Source: Adiantum capillus-veneris (taxonomy: Eukaryota; Streptophyta; Polypodiopsida; Polypodiales; Pteridaceae). From it: a stretch of DNA of 64,000 bases. Both the position numbers and the translations under genes were made by a program. The DNA is taken from NCBI GenBank assembly GCA_014529385.2, contig CM043942.1, positions 63,957,184 through 64,021,183 on the forward strand. The letters run 5' to 3'. Below the pieces are notes generated by a model. It ran no database searches. It was not told the DNA's origin and saw only the letters and a list, made by a program, of their open reading frames with translations. Shown here piece by piece: positions 10,693 to 22,640 of the stretch (position 1 is its first letter; each line of letters starts with the position of its first letter).

Positions 10693-11004
10693 CTAAGGAA
10701 CCCCGTCTTTCAGGGTTTTTACCTCGAATGTGAACCCTTGAGCTGAGCCTATTTTCTCTCTTGTTTCCTCAGAGGGAGCTTTTTCAATCGAGACAGTTTT
10801 GTCCTCTTTCTTGGTTGACGCCTTTGGCGAGTTGAGGCTCGACATTTCCGCATCATCCATCGATCTCATCCCCGAGCCATCGCCTTCATCCATCGGCACG
10901 ACTACCTCCCTTTCGAAAAATTTACCTACCGCTAACATCTGTGAAAATACGCCAATATCTTCACTAACGACCAGACCGTCAAGTTCCATTTTCGATGGTC
11001 GCAT
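10693..11004 (-). pseudogene. LINE 5' ORF segment, unassigned
   Basis: A 103-codon minus-strand frame starts with an ATG at 11004 and is rich in Ser, Glu and Lys, without a recognisable domain. It lies directly upstream of the ORF1-like region in the same strand and could be the N-terminal, low-complexity part of ORF1. Function is not recognisable. Confidence 0.4.
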
Positions 11005-11030
11005 ACCTTTAATACTTGATTAAGCTCAAG

Positions 11031-12039
11031 ACTCTAAGGATAGATCGGCTCTATCAAACAAGTGAATACCTCCTCCTCTCTTAGACTAAATTCAAAAGGA
11101 GTCAAAAAAAAGGTTAAAAGGGGAATAGTACCTCTAGGCTCACTTAGGACACCATAAGGTAAAGGCGATTATTATCCATGCGATTATTTACTAGGGCAAA
11201 GAGGAAAGCAAAAACAAACGGCTCTACTGACTTAATAATCGCGATTCAGGCTTGAGGCGGGCAATAGCGAAACACGGACTGCAGAGTCTGACGAGATGAT
11301 GAGCCAGGAGGTGTGTGCATCAATCGGGTGTAGCAGGACGAGCCTAGCTTTGCAAGGGGAGCCTCTTGATCTCGGGCAGCATTGTAAAAGCAGGGGTGCA
11401 GCAGGCTCGAATCCGAGACAACGAGTCCCGTGAGTAGTAGGAGCGCCACGCCCGATTCTATCTCCCCAGAGGTTCCAACTTCACTCAGAGCTCAGATTCA
11501 CGTCGTCTTCATCGCCATGCTTCTTTCCATAGTGCCTCTGACCATTAGTATTCTTATTAAAAGCGGTAGAATGTTTTGTGTTTCCTATGGCAAGAATTTT
11601 ATTTCGAGTTGAGATAGTTCCTAATATTTTGAAAAATTCTACCTCTTAGCCAAACCCAAGCTTTCCAATCAAGCTCTCTCTCTCGGTGGTGTAAGGGGCC
11701 ATTCCTTGGAATCCTTGCGACCAAAGGGTGACCGGTGGAGTCGGGAGTCCTGTGGGAGCAGGATTGCAAGGAATAGTCCATTCCCGGCCGTCAACGGTCG
11801 TGGGGAGGAGGGCCACCAGTTCAAGAGGTCAACCCCAGGCAGGCGACCAGTTCTGTAGGCTGACGTGTCATCATTCCGTGCATCTGTGATTCTGCGTGCT
11901 GAGCTGCAGGCAAACAATTGGCACGCAGACTATGTACATTCCCAATGCTGAGCTGTCCAACATCGAATGATTGCAAGCACAAATTCCTGCCAGTAAAGAT
12001 GAGGCGATGGACGGCTCTGATCTGCAGCCCCCCGACCCA
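11031..12039. other. No gene seen
   Basis: The stretch has only short overlapping frames on both strands with no domain. It is GC-richer than the flanks. It may include the 5' untranslated region of the LINE, but no boundary motif is visible. Confidence 0.4.
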
Positions 12040-12775
12040 TGACCTTGACGGTTAGATATTGGGCACATAATTTCAAAGACGTTATTGACCAATAGCCTTT
12101 GATTTAGATGCAAGCCATGTAGGTATTGGGCACAGAACTTCAAAGACATTATTGATCAATAGGCTTTCATTTAGATTCAAACCAAGTTGCATCACCAATT
12201 GGTCCACATCCTTGTGGTAGAAGTTGTTGTTGTCCCAAAACTGTGCTAGTTTGGAGGTCCCTTTGTTATTGACCTTTTTGGCCACTTCCCTCCAAAATGT
12301 ATCCAAAGATCCTCCTCCTAGCTTGGAGAGCCAAGGCGACTAGCTTAATATGGAGTGCAAAAAGTATCCGAATGTCTGTCTCCATTTCAGTGACGATGAT
12401 GCTTTATTGTGCGTTCTTAGTATCTCCCCTCTGTAGGCCCCTAGCTTCAGAAAGTTTACCTTGGAGCTAGAATTTTATTGTGCATTTCAGCTCGGTTTTA
12501 GAAATTCTTTGCGATTGCATTTGACCATTTTCAAAAAAGGCCAGACAAAGCTCTGCAGGAAATCATAAATGAGTTCATCATAGTCACTCTGTTGTGGAAG
12601 GGGAGGAGTGTGTAGTCCCATCTGCTCATCTTGCTGTTAAATTTTATTCATGACCAAGTCGAATCTTTGTTTGTCAGAAATGTCCACCCCTAGCGGAGCA
12701 CCGAAAAAAAATCTCCTCAACCACTCAGCGGGGTTAAGCAAGTTGTTCCTTTTGTTTTTTGGCAATACTCACAAT
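12040..12775 (-). pseudogene. Second LINE ORF2 fragment (RT thumb region)
   Basis: The minus strand gives FFFGAPLGVDISDKQRFDLV and KMVKCNRKEFLKPS. These align with the corresponding part of the main LINE (KMSKCHRKEFLKPV) and with the family signature after the catalytic core. Downstream it contains a 67-bp imperfect direct duplication (starts near 12058 and 12125). Stops and frameshifts occur throughout. Confidence 0.6.
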
Positions 12776-12949
12776 TGTGAGTGGAGAGAAACTGTTGAGG
12801 GCGATTGTATTCTTCCTAAGGGAGTCGTTCTTATTAGTGAGTGAAATTTCAATTTTGCAGTTAGAGTTTGATGCAATTGCAAACATTTAGAGAATTTCGA
12901 GTGTTCTTCTAAGCATTTGGGAGTTTGCTAAGTAGAGAGTCGTTTGGAA

Positions 12950-13185
12950 ATAGTTTTTCAAGCTCCTTGGTGAGGAGAGTCCTTGAACCTCGTCCATAAA
13001 GGACACGGGGTCAAGTCGAGGGATCGACGGTGCAACTTTAATCCACCGTTGATTAAAGATCGACGAGAATAAAAAATTAGGGTTCCCAACCGAGCGTCAG
13101 GCCTTGAACCCCAGACCTCCCCCGCCACACTCCTCAGCTCTATCTAACCCGCCTATCGCGCACCACTTCAGCTAAAGCGATAGCT
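12950..13185 (-). mobile_element. Candidate tRNA-derived SINE, minus strand
   Basis: On the minus strand an A-box-like TAGCTGAAGTGG (13174-13163) is followed by a B-box-like GGGGTTCAAGGC (13112-13101). The interval is somewhat longer than in a true tRNA. A GC-rich body follows, then sequence with an inverted TTGATCGACGG-type motif. The 3' end is approximate. Confidence 0.4.
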
Positions 13186-14248
13186 GAATGTACTTAAATC
13201 CTGCCCCTCCTTGCTGCGGAGATCCGACGGCCTAAAAACCATGCCCCGCTGATCGTGCACCCCTGTCGTAGATACCATGAGCTCGACCCGTGTCACTTAT
13301 AAATGAGGGTCCTTGAATGTCTCCTTTTGCAAACCTAGAGCACAATCACGAGTGGATGTGAGCCCATTTCAAAGAACAATTACTCAATGCTTTACAAGTC
13401 CTTATGCCGGATGGCCGACGTTTCCAATCCAAAAGAAATATCATTATTTAAGGCCTCACGTTCATGTATTTAAAAGTCGTTTTGTTCATAACTTTTGCAT
13501 GATCTTTCTTTCCACTTCACGTAGTTTTTGTTGCTTTTCAAGAGTCAATGACATGTGTTGGATGATTCTTATGCTACGTATATGGAATGCAGACCATAGA
13601 GCCTTCATGATCTATTGGCTTTGTCAACTTTTGATTATTCCCACACTTTTAATAATTTTGAGATGCTTTTGTGCGTGTTCTTTGGTGGCAGGCAAGGTAT
13701 GAGACATATTATCACCTGAATTTACAAAATGCCCCAATTATTTTTTTAAAAAAAAATACATACTTACTAAATTTTTTAAATTACATACTTTTGGATAGAA
13801 ATGGCCAGAAATATGAATAATAACCATAATCTACATCATTTTATAACTCTGATTTCCTTGATATGAGTTTTGGTATCGGGCTATGGGGGATGGAAATGGT
13901 GAGGATCCATGGTAGCTTTAGAGGAGCGTATAGACTAGACGAGAATGAGAGAGAGAGAGAGAGAGGGAGAGAGAGCAGAGAGATTGGACACAAGAACCAC
14001 TATGCTTGATTGTTTATTTTATAAAAAATCCTTACAGCTATTTGAGCCTTTAACCATGCAAAACTCCAATTTTAACTGAGGTTTCTTGCATGCCATAAGG
14101 GGAGTTTCCCATAGGGTTGACACTTGACACCACATTTGGGCTTGCATACCCAACAATGACCAGGTTGTCAATGTTGGTGTGGTCTTTGTTGTCGTTCTTG
14201 CTTTTGTTTGTGCTCCACTACTTGTACTTTGTCAAATCACACCTAGAA
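13186..14248. other. No gene seen
   Basis: Only short frames are present. A GA microsatellite (about 13949-13978) and an A/T-rich stretch near 13740-13800 are the visible low-complexity features. Confidence 0.4.
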
Positions 14249-14644
14249 CTATGATCCATGAAAGTCATAATTGATGAGCAACTTTATGTCCTTCACATCG
14301 AAGCCTGGAGGTGCAACATTTTTTTGTGTGATTATAGGGATATTGACAAATCTAAATTTAGAAAGAACCCAGTTTTGTTCACCTTGACTCTTATCACCAT
14401 GGGTAGATAAAGCTCCATCCATCATTTGCTCTAGTAAATCTACCAATTTTGAGTATTTCTCATTCTCAGAAACAACATCTACAATCTGTAGAATTGAATG
14501 ATTGGCTTTTAGATCTTGTGAGCCAATGACAACGTTGTAAGGATTTTGCAAAAATTGTCTGGCTAAACCTTCGTAAGTTTGTCTATCATGCAAAATTTGG
14601 GAGATAATTTTTTTGATTTGAGGTTCAAAACCCATGTCCATCAA
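14249..14644 (-). pseudogene. DEAD-box RNA helicase pseudogene fragment (RH20/DDX5-like)
   Basis: The 131-codon minus-strand frame reads MDMGFEPQIKKI, then ARQFLQNPYNVVIGSQDLKA, HGDKSQGEQNWVLSKF and FDVKDIKLLINYDFHGS. These match the end of helicase domain 1 and part of domain 2 of plant p68-type DEAD-box helicases, in one uninterrupted frame without introns. Two internal blocks are missing. One removes motif III (SAT) after DRQT; the other, about 30 residues, removes motif IV before the HGDKSQ segment. Motif V (ARGLD in the family) is PPGFD here. The frame stops right after NYDFHGS, before motif VI. It looks like a decayed retrocopy. Confidence 0.8.
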
Positions 14645-17600
14645 AGGACAAGATATGTAACCCTGTGAAGGTTGGTTTGTCTACGATTTGTGTCTTGTCT
14701 TCTTTTCCGATTACTCCTTTGTTCTTGCATCAAGGTGATCAAAGTCGCCTTTACCACTGTTAACTTTTGTGTGCTGTGTAAATCGCTATATTGCTTCTAC
14801 TTGATACATGACTTAATTAAAGCCTGACAAAACCCAGTTAACTCCCCAAGTTAATAGCTTGCTTCAAAGGGCCATATCTGACATCATTCATGATAGATGA
14901 CCATCTATGAGCTATCGTTGTTGATTTGTCCCCAAAGCTCATATACATCATGTACAAGGTATGTAGATGGCTATCATGGCTTCAGATTTGAAAAAAAATT
15001 GCATCTTTGGCTAGAGGTTTGACTTTTAAAAAAAAATTTAAACACCCTTAGCTTGTATTAGTTATTCATAGCCTTCTAACAAAGTTTGGCTTGATTTAAA
15101 CTTGTTTTTGACACTTTTTGGATTTCAATCTAGAAAATGACTGATGGGCATCTCTCGCACCTTCTGATTTCCAAACACATGTAGAACCAATGATGGTGAT
15201 AAAAATTTGGCTTGACCCCTGCTTGCTCCTACAAACATTTATTGTGATATATGCCTAAATTGTTATTTTTGCCCCTTTTTTCTTGTTAGTATTGTTAGTC
15301 CCTTTTGTTTGTTAGGCTTCATTAAATCACATACAAGATATAAGATTTACAGTATAAAGATCTTGGTCCTGTATACGGCATTCTAGTTCATGAAGTGTCT
15401 GATAGGAAACTTTACACTTGATGGGTGCTTTTGTTTAGTCGCACCACCAACTTTCTTTGTTCTTGTAAGTTCCTAGAGTTTTATGAACATTTTCAATCAT
15501 TCTTGGCCTCATATTGTTGTTGAAGAGTGCTCAACATTCTTTTCTTACTTCTGACATTATAGCCTTGTGTATATGGCTTTTGAGATATACCTCGTGAAGT
15601 TTTGTCATTTTCCTGTACATTTTTTTCTTCTCAATGGTCATGCATCTCTTTAGCATTTTCGCATCTGGATTATGGATTTTGTTTGTGTTTTTCTAAAAAA
15701 TTCTCAAAAAACAACTAAATTAAACAAAAAATTAGCTCAATAGAAAAATCATTTGAATAGAGTTCTAAATGCTATGCAAAATGTATACATGTCCCTAGAG
15801 GCTCAAATATGGCTTTTGTCTTCGTACTCCCCTTGCAATGCTATTATGAGGGCATATACTCTAATTTTTGTCAAAAAATGATCACAATCAAACGTAAAAA
15901 TTCAATGCAACTCACAAAACATTGCCCTCTAATATTCATAATATTAGGTCTGCATTTGGAATGCCTCCTCACTCCTATTGGGAGTCCTCCTAGACGATAG
16001 GGTATCATCAAGGGTATATGCTGTGATTGGGCAATTAAAAATTGTGCTAATGCATGCCTTTTCATGTAGTTCTATTATGCATACATAGTCAATGCATGGA
16101 AAAAATGTATGTTGTGCATGATGGGGGTATAAGAAATTTTCTTATTAGCATTTTCTGGCAAGGCTTACTACTCTAAGCAATGTGATGGTCTTTGAAGATC
16201 CTTTGCCCTTTCTTGATTGAAGGTTGTAGAGAGAGACTTCTTGCTCTTTCTGTACCCACTCATGGTGCAGGATTGCAAGAGCAGTGTAGCATTCTCTATC
16301 CCTCTTTGCACCATCAACGTGGATGGGGTGAGGGACAAATCTCAGTCTTGCCAAAAGTGGCAGGTTTGAGCTCTCCATTGGAGCTTGTTGTCTAGCTTTG
16401 ATTAGCCGTCTATGGCTGGCGCCTTGTCTATTGTGCTTAACTATTTACATAATACTTCTAGATAGTGTTGTTGATGTTAGGTGAGCCCTGTCTTAGCTCA
16501 AACATCCCCACAATGCATGCATAGGTGTTGGAACATGGAAGCAAGCTTAGCTTTCTTGAGTTATATCAATGACGAGGGTCGAGCCTGAGGGAGGGAAGCT
16601 GACCTACACGCTATTGTTTGTGTGGGCTGCATGTGACGCTTGTCTTTCTTACGGTTTCAAGGGGGGCAAGAGTGTGTGAATATCAAGAGGTGGCATGCAT
16701 TAGAGGTGGGGTGGAGACGTGTTGTAATTTGGAAAAAGAGGAGGGAAGGAGAAACAATAGTCAACTGATCAATGCACGTTGAGGGGAGGAGGACGTTGCA
16801 AAGCTGCCCACGTTATTTTCTATGAGAGGGTGGGGGGTGAATATTCTTGAAGTATTGTAGAGTACACAAAATTGGGAACAAACTCTGCGTACCTTCTACA
16901 TGGTTAGGCACCTCTTTATATTAAGCATAAGAGGGAGTACAACCGACTACGCAGTATCTTGGCATATAGGACATGGGTTCACACCAAGGTCATCAGTGTA
17001 TGCAAGATAGGACCCAACTAGGCTTTCCTTCCACAAGTCAGGTAGCCCATTATATTGATAACTAGAAAGAGTACAATTGTCATTATCTTGGCATCTACCG
17101 GAAGGTTCACACCTAGGCCATTCGTACGGTCGGCACACACACCACACCTCCTCCCTTAGGGAGAAAAACATGGACATCTTTTTATAATTTTGGGCTTAGA
17201 AAGGACTCAACAAGGGGGATCAACTAGGAAGCCTCATTCAGGGGGAGTGATCATACAACGGCTTAGGGGCTAGGGACTAAACTTGGGGAACTAGATTCAT
17301 CATCATGCTGATCATCATCGAGGCATGGAACTAATACATTTTGCTTATGCAAACATTAGGTCGCTATGCCAATGTAATGGACAAGATGAGGATCAACTGG
17401 GGACTATATCATAACAACATTGACACCCTTTTTTTGTGACATGCATCCCTTCCCAAAGGGGCTTGATGTGTGATTATAACAATTACTCATCAAAAACTAA
17501 ATTGCAAAATGAACTAAAGATGAACAGACTATCACTAAACACATAATGAAAGATTGAGCTTTACGACTGTAGCTTTGCTTCATGAACAACCATAATAGAA

Positions 17601-18555
17601 GATCGGGAACCTCTGCAACAAGCAATGTGCAGAAACTTCCTTCTTGTTGAGTAGACCAACGAGGACGACCATAGTTGAAAATAACAAAAGGAACCAGAGA
17701 GCTGAATGTCATTGGAGAAATACAAGCAGTGTGGAGGGTGTTTGTTGGATAGGTGTCTACCCTCACTCATATCTTATTGCAGACATAACGAGAACTACCA
17801 ATATAACTGTCAATCCATGGGACTAAGATGACTCGACTAGTGCATACAGGCTACAAGAGGTTGTCAATCTCTTGGAAAACAACAAAGAACTCGCATCTAA
17901 CTCAAGCTACACTCAAATGATAGAAATCACCAAAAGCTAATCGCTCATCGTCAAACAAATCACAACCGTCACAGCATCAAACGAAAAACTAAACGTTATG
18001 AAACTTCTAGGACATGTTTATAAGACCTAAGCATGTCTCAAATCTCACTTTAGGTCTAGTGCAAAAATCACGATTATTAACAGCAGTGAGTTTTTGACCT
18101 AGTTGTTTTCGACCTAGTTGTTTTCGACCTAGAATGCATCTAAATGCTTAGCAATGATACCCCAATACACCACCTATACTTAGTTTATGATTTTGAAGCT
18201 TAAATTCCTACTTATGATGAAATTAGGCTGCGGGTCAGTGACGCCAAATGCTACGGATTACCATGAAATGCTTACGTCAATGCGTAGAGCTCTTACCTGC
18301 GGTTGCAATGCAATCAACGGCACTGCAATGTGACAACTAGGAAGGGAGTAGGAAGCGCGAGAATGAGAGAAGTGAGTGCCGTTACCTCACACTGTGTTTT
18401 TATTATCCAAAACTTACAAAATACTTACAAAAATTGGTATTATACCTTAGCCAAGGTTTTTATGGTCAAAACTAATAATCTGGGAGCTTTAACTAAGACA
18501 AGTTGATACAATCTGGAAGCTTGTAGCCTCGGCTCATCAATTACATTGTTTATCT
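14645..18555. other. Long stretch with no supported gene
   Basis: I found only short open frames without domain matches on either strand. A short direct repeat of TTTTCGACCTAGTTG lies near 18105-18130. Nothing resembling an LTR pair, a transposase or a structural RNA is evident. Confidence 0.4.
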
Positions 18556-19423
18556 GGAAAGTAGGAGTTACAACATTCCTGATTCATCAAATACTAAGTG
18601 TTTTTACAACAAGAGCTCCAAAAAATGTTATCCGAGTTAGTTTGCTGCTAGCACCCCCCCCCTCCTTGACTGTGTCGTCCCTTGACACAACTTCATGGAC
18701 TGAAGTAGTCTTCAGGTTGACGGATGGTGAGGTGGTCTTTAAGCGCATTGGAGTGCTTTCTCATATTTGAGTCTTCTTTCTTTGTCACGCACCTGCAAGA
18801 ATTGCTTGGTGACTCTATTTTTAAGCTCAATGGGCTGAATAGCCAACACATCTGGATGTAAGGTTGCTTATCACTGGCCCAAATATCTTCGTTCGCCAAG
18901 TGAAGAAATATGTATAGAATGCTTCTCAAATGCCAACATATTGCTAGAGGGCAAAAACATGCATTGGGCGTAGAAGCGGTAGAATTCTTCGGAAAGTAGG
19001 AGTTACAACATTCCGATTCATCAAAATAATAAGTGTTTTTACAACAAGAGCTCCAAAAAATGTTATCCGAGTTATCTTGCTGCTAACATTTCCCCCTTCT
19101 TGACTGTGTCGTCCCTTGATAGAGCTTCATGGATTGAAGTAGTCTTTGGGTTGATGGATGGCGAGGTGGTCTTTAAGCGCATGGAGTGCTTTCTCATATA
19201 TGAGTCTTCTTTCTTTGTCACAAACCTACAAGAATTACTTGGTGACTCTGTTTTTAAGCTCAATGACTGAATAGCCAACAAATATGGATGTAAGGTTGCT
19301 TATTCATTGGCCCAAATATCTTCATTCGCCAAGTGAAGAAACCTGTATAGAATGCTTCTCAAATGCCAACATATTGCTAGAGGGCAAAAACATACATCGG
19401 ACGTAGAAGTCGTAGACTTCTTC
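18556..19423. repeat. Tandem duplication of about 434 bp
   Basis: Copy 1 (18556-18990) and copy 2 (18991-19423) begin with GGAAAGTAGGAGTTACAACA and are collinear to their ends, with scattered substitutions and a few small indels. On the minus strand both carry the same short coding-like segments, including CMFLPSSNMLAFEKHS, so the end of a degenerate ORF was duplicated. Confidence 0.9.
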
Positions 19424-19435
19424 GGAAGGCTGGCC

Positions 19436-19633
19436 ACTTAGGTCATCACCCAGACTCTTATTGCCACTTTGAGGAAAGACATCCATAGCACTTCGTCTTG
19501 CTCTGGCTTGTGAAAAGCTTGAATACATGTGAATACTTAGGTCATCACCCAGACTCTTATTGCCACTTTGAGGAAAGACATCCATAGCACTTCGTCTTGC
19601 TCTGGCTTGTGAAAAGCTTGAATACATGTGAGC
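19436..19633 (-). repeat. 99-bp tandem duplication, in frame
   Basis: Copies at 19436-19534 and 19535-19633 are almost identical. The period is 33 codons, and on the minus strand the repeat unit (MYSSFSQARARRSAMDVF and onward) stays in frame, so the duplication preserved the reading frame of the degenerate ORF. Confidence 0.85.
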
Positions 19634-19639
19634 AGCATT

Positions 19640-22600
19640 CTGCAAATCTTGCATAGCATGGCACATGAGAGGTCAGGGAGGCTCTTGAAGAAATTCATGG
19701 TGCCTGTTAAAGTTTTCACCATTTATGCCTTTGTTTTCGGTCCCCGCTCTGAAGGTGGTAGACATGGATAGTTCAACCATGTAGGCTTCTTGGCTTTTAG
19801 TACCTCGTATGCCTGCCATGTCCTTACCCTTGGTACAGGACAGAATGTTGGGTCTTTTTGAAGGGCTACAGGTGCTCTTGTGAACAGAATTAGATATCTC
19901 GGATTCTTGTTTAACCATCTCTTTCTCCACTTGGGGTGGATATCCTATGAGTCTTCTGCCTGCATATCTTTGTATAGTCTTTCCTTTACTTGTAATAGTT
20001 CCACTTTGATCAAGGGGTATGGTAGTGATTACTGATGCCACTGAGCATTGATTTGGTTGGGAGTGAGTTGAGTTAAATTGATCGAGTGAAGAATTCTCAA
20101 CTCCCAATCCATTGCTACTTTCCATTCAGCATCTATTTCTTGGGTAATCTACTCTTTGAGTGCATCTTCCTTAGCTTTAGAAAGCTGGACCATGGCCACT
20201 AACTCAGCTTCAGTGAGTGGTACTTGAAAATTTGCTTCTCCTTCTAGCCCTTCTGGCGGCTGTGTTTCCATATCGACAAATGAGGCTGAGGGTATGTCAA
20301 CAGTTGGTTGCTCTGAGGTACCTGCTTTGTCTTGAGTCTTTGGTTGTCCCTCTCTCAGCAACTAATTAACTCTTTTTAATTTGGCTATCTCTTTGAGAAG
20401 TTTCTCTTCTCTTTGGACCCGCATCAATGCAAGGTCTCGTCTTTGTGATTTCTCTAGCTTCAACTCTAACTTTCAAGATTCTTGTTTCTCTTTTCCAAAG
20501 TCTTATAGACTTCATCTATACCTTTGATCAAGGTGACAATAGGATTTTCTCTTATCTGTCTCAAAAAGGCTGCTTGATCATTGATCCTTTGCTCAGAGTA
20601 CTGTAGAGAAGCATTTTCTACATCAAGATGCACTTGTATCTTTTTGACTGATAGTGTAGTGGTTAGGAGTTTATTTGTTACTTCTATCACCTGTTTATCT
20701 TTGGTCTTGCAGGCATGGGATAACTTGGTTAGAAGCTCTCCCAGCTCTTCCATTTCTTTCTGGTGCTTCTCTTTTGCAACCTAGTGTTCTTCTGCTTCAT
20801 CCTTCAGCACTTTGATCTGTCTTTGTAGATTTGAAATTATATTCATCCTGTCATCTAATTCTCCTTGTAGAGCATCAATGACTAGCTCAAGTTCTTTGGA
20901 CTGAGCACTGTGGCTAATTGCTATTGTTTACATTTTTCTATCATCAATTGCATCTGCTTGGCATAATCAGTAACCTACATGATGACTTCATCATTCGTTT
21001 CCCAATCTTCAGGCTCTGTAGGCTGTCTAGAAGTTTCAGTCGTTTTAGTGTGTGTCTCCTTGGATGGTTCTGGGGTGGCTACTTGTGGTTGCGGCGGGGG
21101 TTCTACTTTTCCTTGAGGCGTTGCGGTTGCCTCGGTTGCTTTTGCTTCTTGAGGCTTAGTAGATGCCTTAGATGTTTCTTGTTGGGTGGTCATAGAAGGG
21201 TCTGCCTCTGTTTGTTCTGTGGCTTTTGGTTGTTCAAAACTTGTTGCTACCTTTTTCTCAGGATCTTTTTTCTTGGCTTCCTCGCCCTCCTTGGGTTAAG
21301 CTATTGGTGAATGGTTTGGGCTTAGCATTGGGTGGTCTTCTTGCTCTGTAGCGGGTGAAGTGGGCTTTGGAGACATCTCCCCCTCATCGTGATGTGTGTC
21401 ACTTTGTTTCGTAACCTCAGTTTGTCTTTGCTGCTTAGCTTCATTGCTTTCCTTTTAGCGTCTTGAGCTTCTTTCAACTTTAAGGCTTCTGTCTCTGCAT
21501 ACACGTGTTCAAGAAATTCCGTGGGATCCTCAGATCCTTTCCTTGCAAGGTTCTTGGTTCTAGGGCCCCTTATGTCTCTTGGAGCCCATCTTTCAGGGTC
21601 CTCACCTGCAGCTTGGCGGCTCCTTTCATAGGTCTGTTTTCCTCTTTCAAACCTCGCATTCTTTTGTTGAGGTTCTTCCTGGTGTGCGGCTAATGATTTC
21701 TTCTTCATCTCTTCAATTCTTGCCCGCCTTTCCTCGTTGTTCAAGGACTCACTGCTATGAGCTTCATGAGAGCTTTTTGCAAATTCTTCATCTCACTTAT
21801 ATACTCTCTTTGATGAACGTGTGGTTCTGGGAGAAGGTCGTGCGGAAACAATCCATGTGTTCTGATATGGGGCTGTAGGCAAATTATCGGCCATGCCAAT
21901 AGCATGATATGCTATTCTCCTCAGCACTTCAGGGGAACCCAAATATGTGATTTTTTCCTTCTTTCTTTGTGCCTTTTAGTGTTGTCATCATATACTATGC
22001 ATGATCAATTCGTTGCCTGGTTGTGGACTTCAACACTTGAGTGAAGGTGGTCACAACCGCATGATTTGGGTGGTGTACCATGGTGGTCTCTTTGATAAGA
22101 AGTGGAAGTGTTGATGGTATAGGCGAGTTGGTTCTTCCACTTGCCTTTGGATGAGGTCAAAAAAAGTGGCAGCAGTAGTCTCCTTCATGAATGTGCGTGC
22201 TGGTTTTCTATCTCTGGCTCGCATCGTTATACCTTCAATCGGCAGCTTCAATGCCTCGGCCACTATTTCCTTGGTGATTACTACTTCTACCTTCTACCCT
22301 TGTGGATCGGTGATTTGGGCTGACCCATCTTCTTTGATTGTGGACAATAGTTCATATGCTTTCTGGAAATCTACGCCGCATGGTTCCTAGTCGTAGAAGT
22401 CCCCCTTAAGCCTAGCCTTCTGTTGACTTATTTGGTGTCTGGCCCGGCAGGTACATCATATATCTCCTTTGGTAGCATTTACAGTTCCACTTGGTGTCAT
22501 TCTTCACTCTTGAACCTGCCAGTGAAAATCGTGGTGCTGTTTTTGTTAAGTTGTTGTTTTGACAAGTACGTTGCCTTGGCCGTCTTTACTGAACTTGGGT

Positions 22601-22640
22601 CCAGTTGGTAGGGTGGTAGCTCTTGCAACTTTTCTTTCTA
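19640..22640 (-). pseudogene. Degenerate coiled-coil ORF, probably retroelement-derived
   Basis: From 22.64 kb down to 19.64 kb the minus strand keeps protein-like sequence in changing frames. First comes a segment with ITKEIVAEALKLPIEGITM. Then come a charged region (EERRARIEEMKKKSLAAHQE), a Pro/Thr/Glu-rich stretch (20975-21193), a heptad-like coiled coil (KEMEELGELLTKLSHACKTK and flanks, about 20466-20900) and a Ser-rich tail. I do not recognise the family. Composition and neighbours suggest an accessory or Gag-like ORF of a large LTR element, but no zinc knuckle or pol domain follows. Many frameshifts and stops make it non-functional. Confidence 0.45.

Larger units (their letters stand above)
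2246..11030 (-). mobile_element. L1-like LINE, degenerate, interrupted by a copia element
   Basis: Read on the minus strand from about 11.03 kb down to about 2.25 kb, the order is ORF1-like sequence with a zinc-knuckle remnant, an AP-endonuclease, reverse transcriptase and the C-terminal zf-RVT domain. This is the layout of plant L1 elements. Without the 2,892 bases made of the copia insertion plus one target repeat, the length is close to 5.9 kb. The 3' end has the TTGATTAATATAATTCAC-type sequence often seen at plant LINE ends, and the 5' limit is uncertain. Several frameshifts and a lost catalytic Asp make it inactive. I found no target-site duplication for it. Confidence 0.8.
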
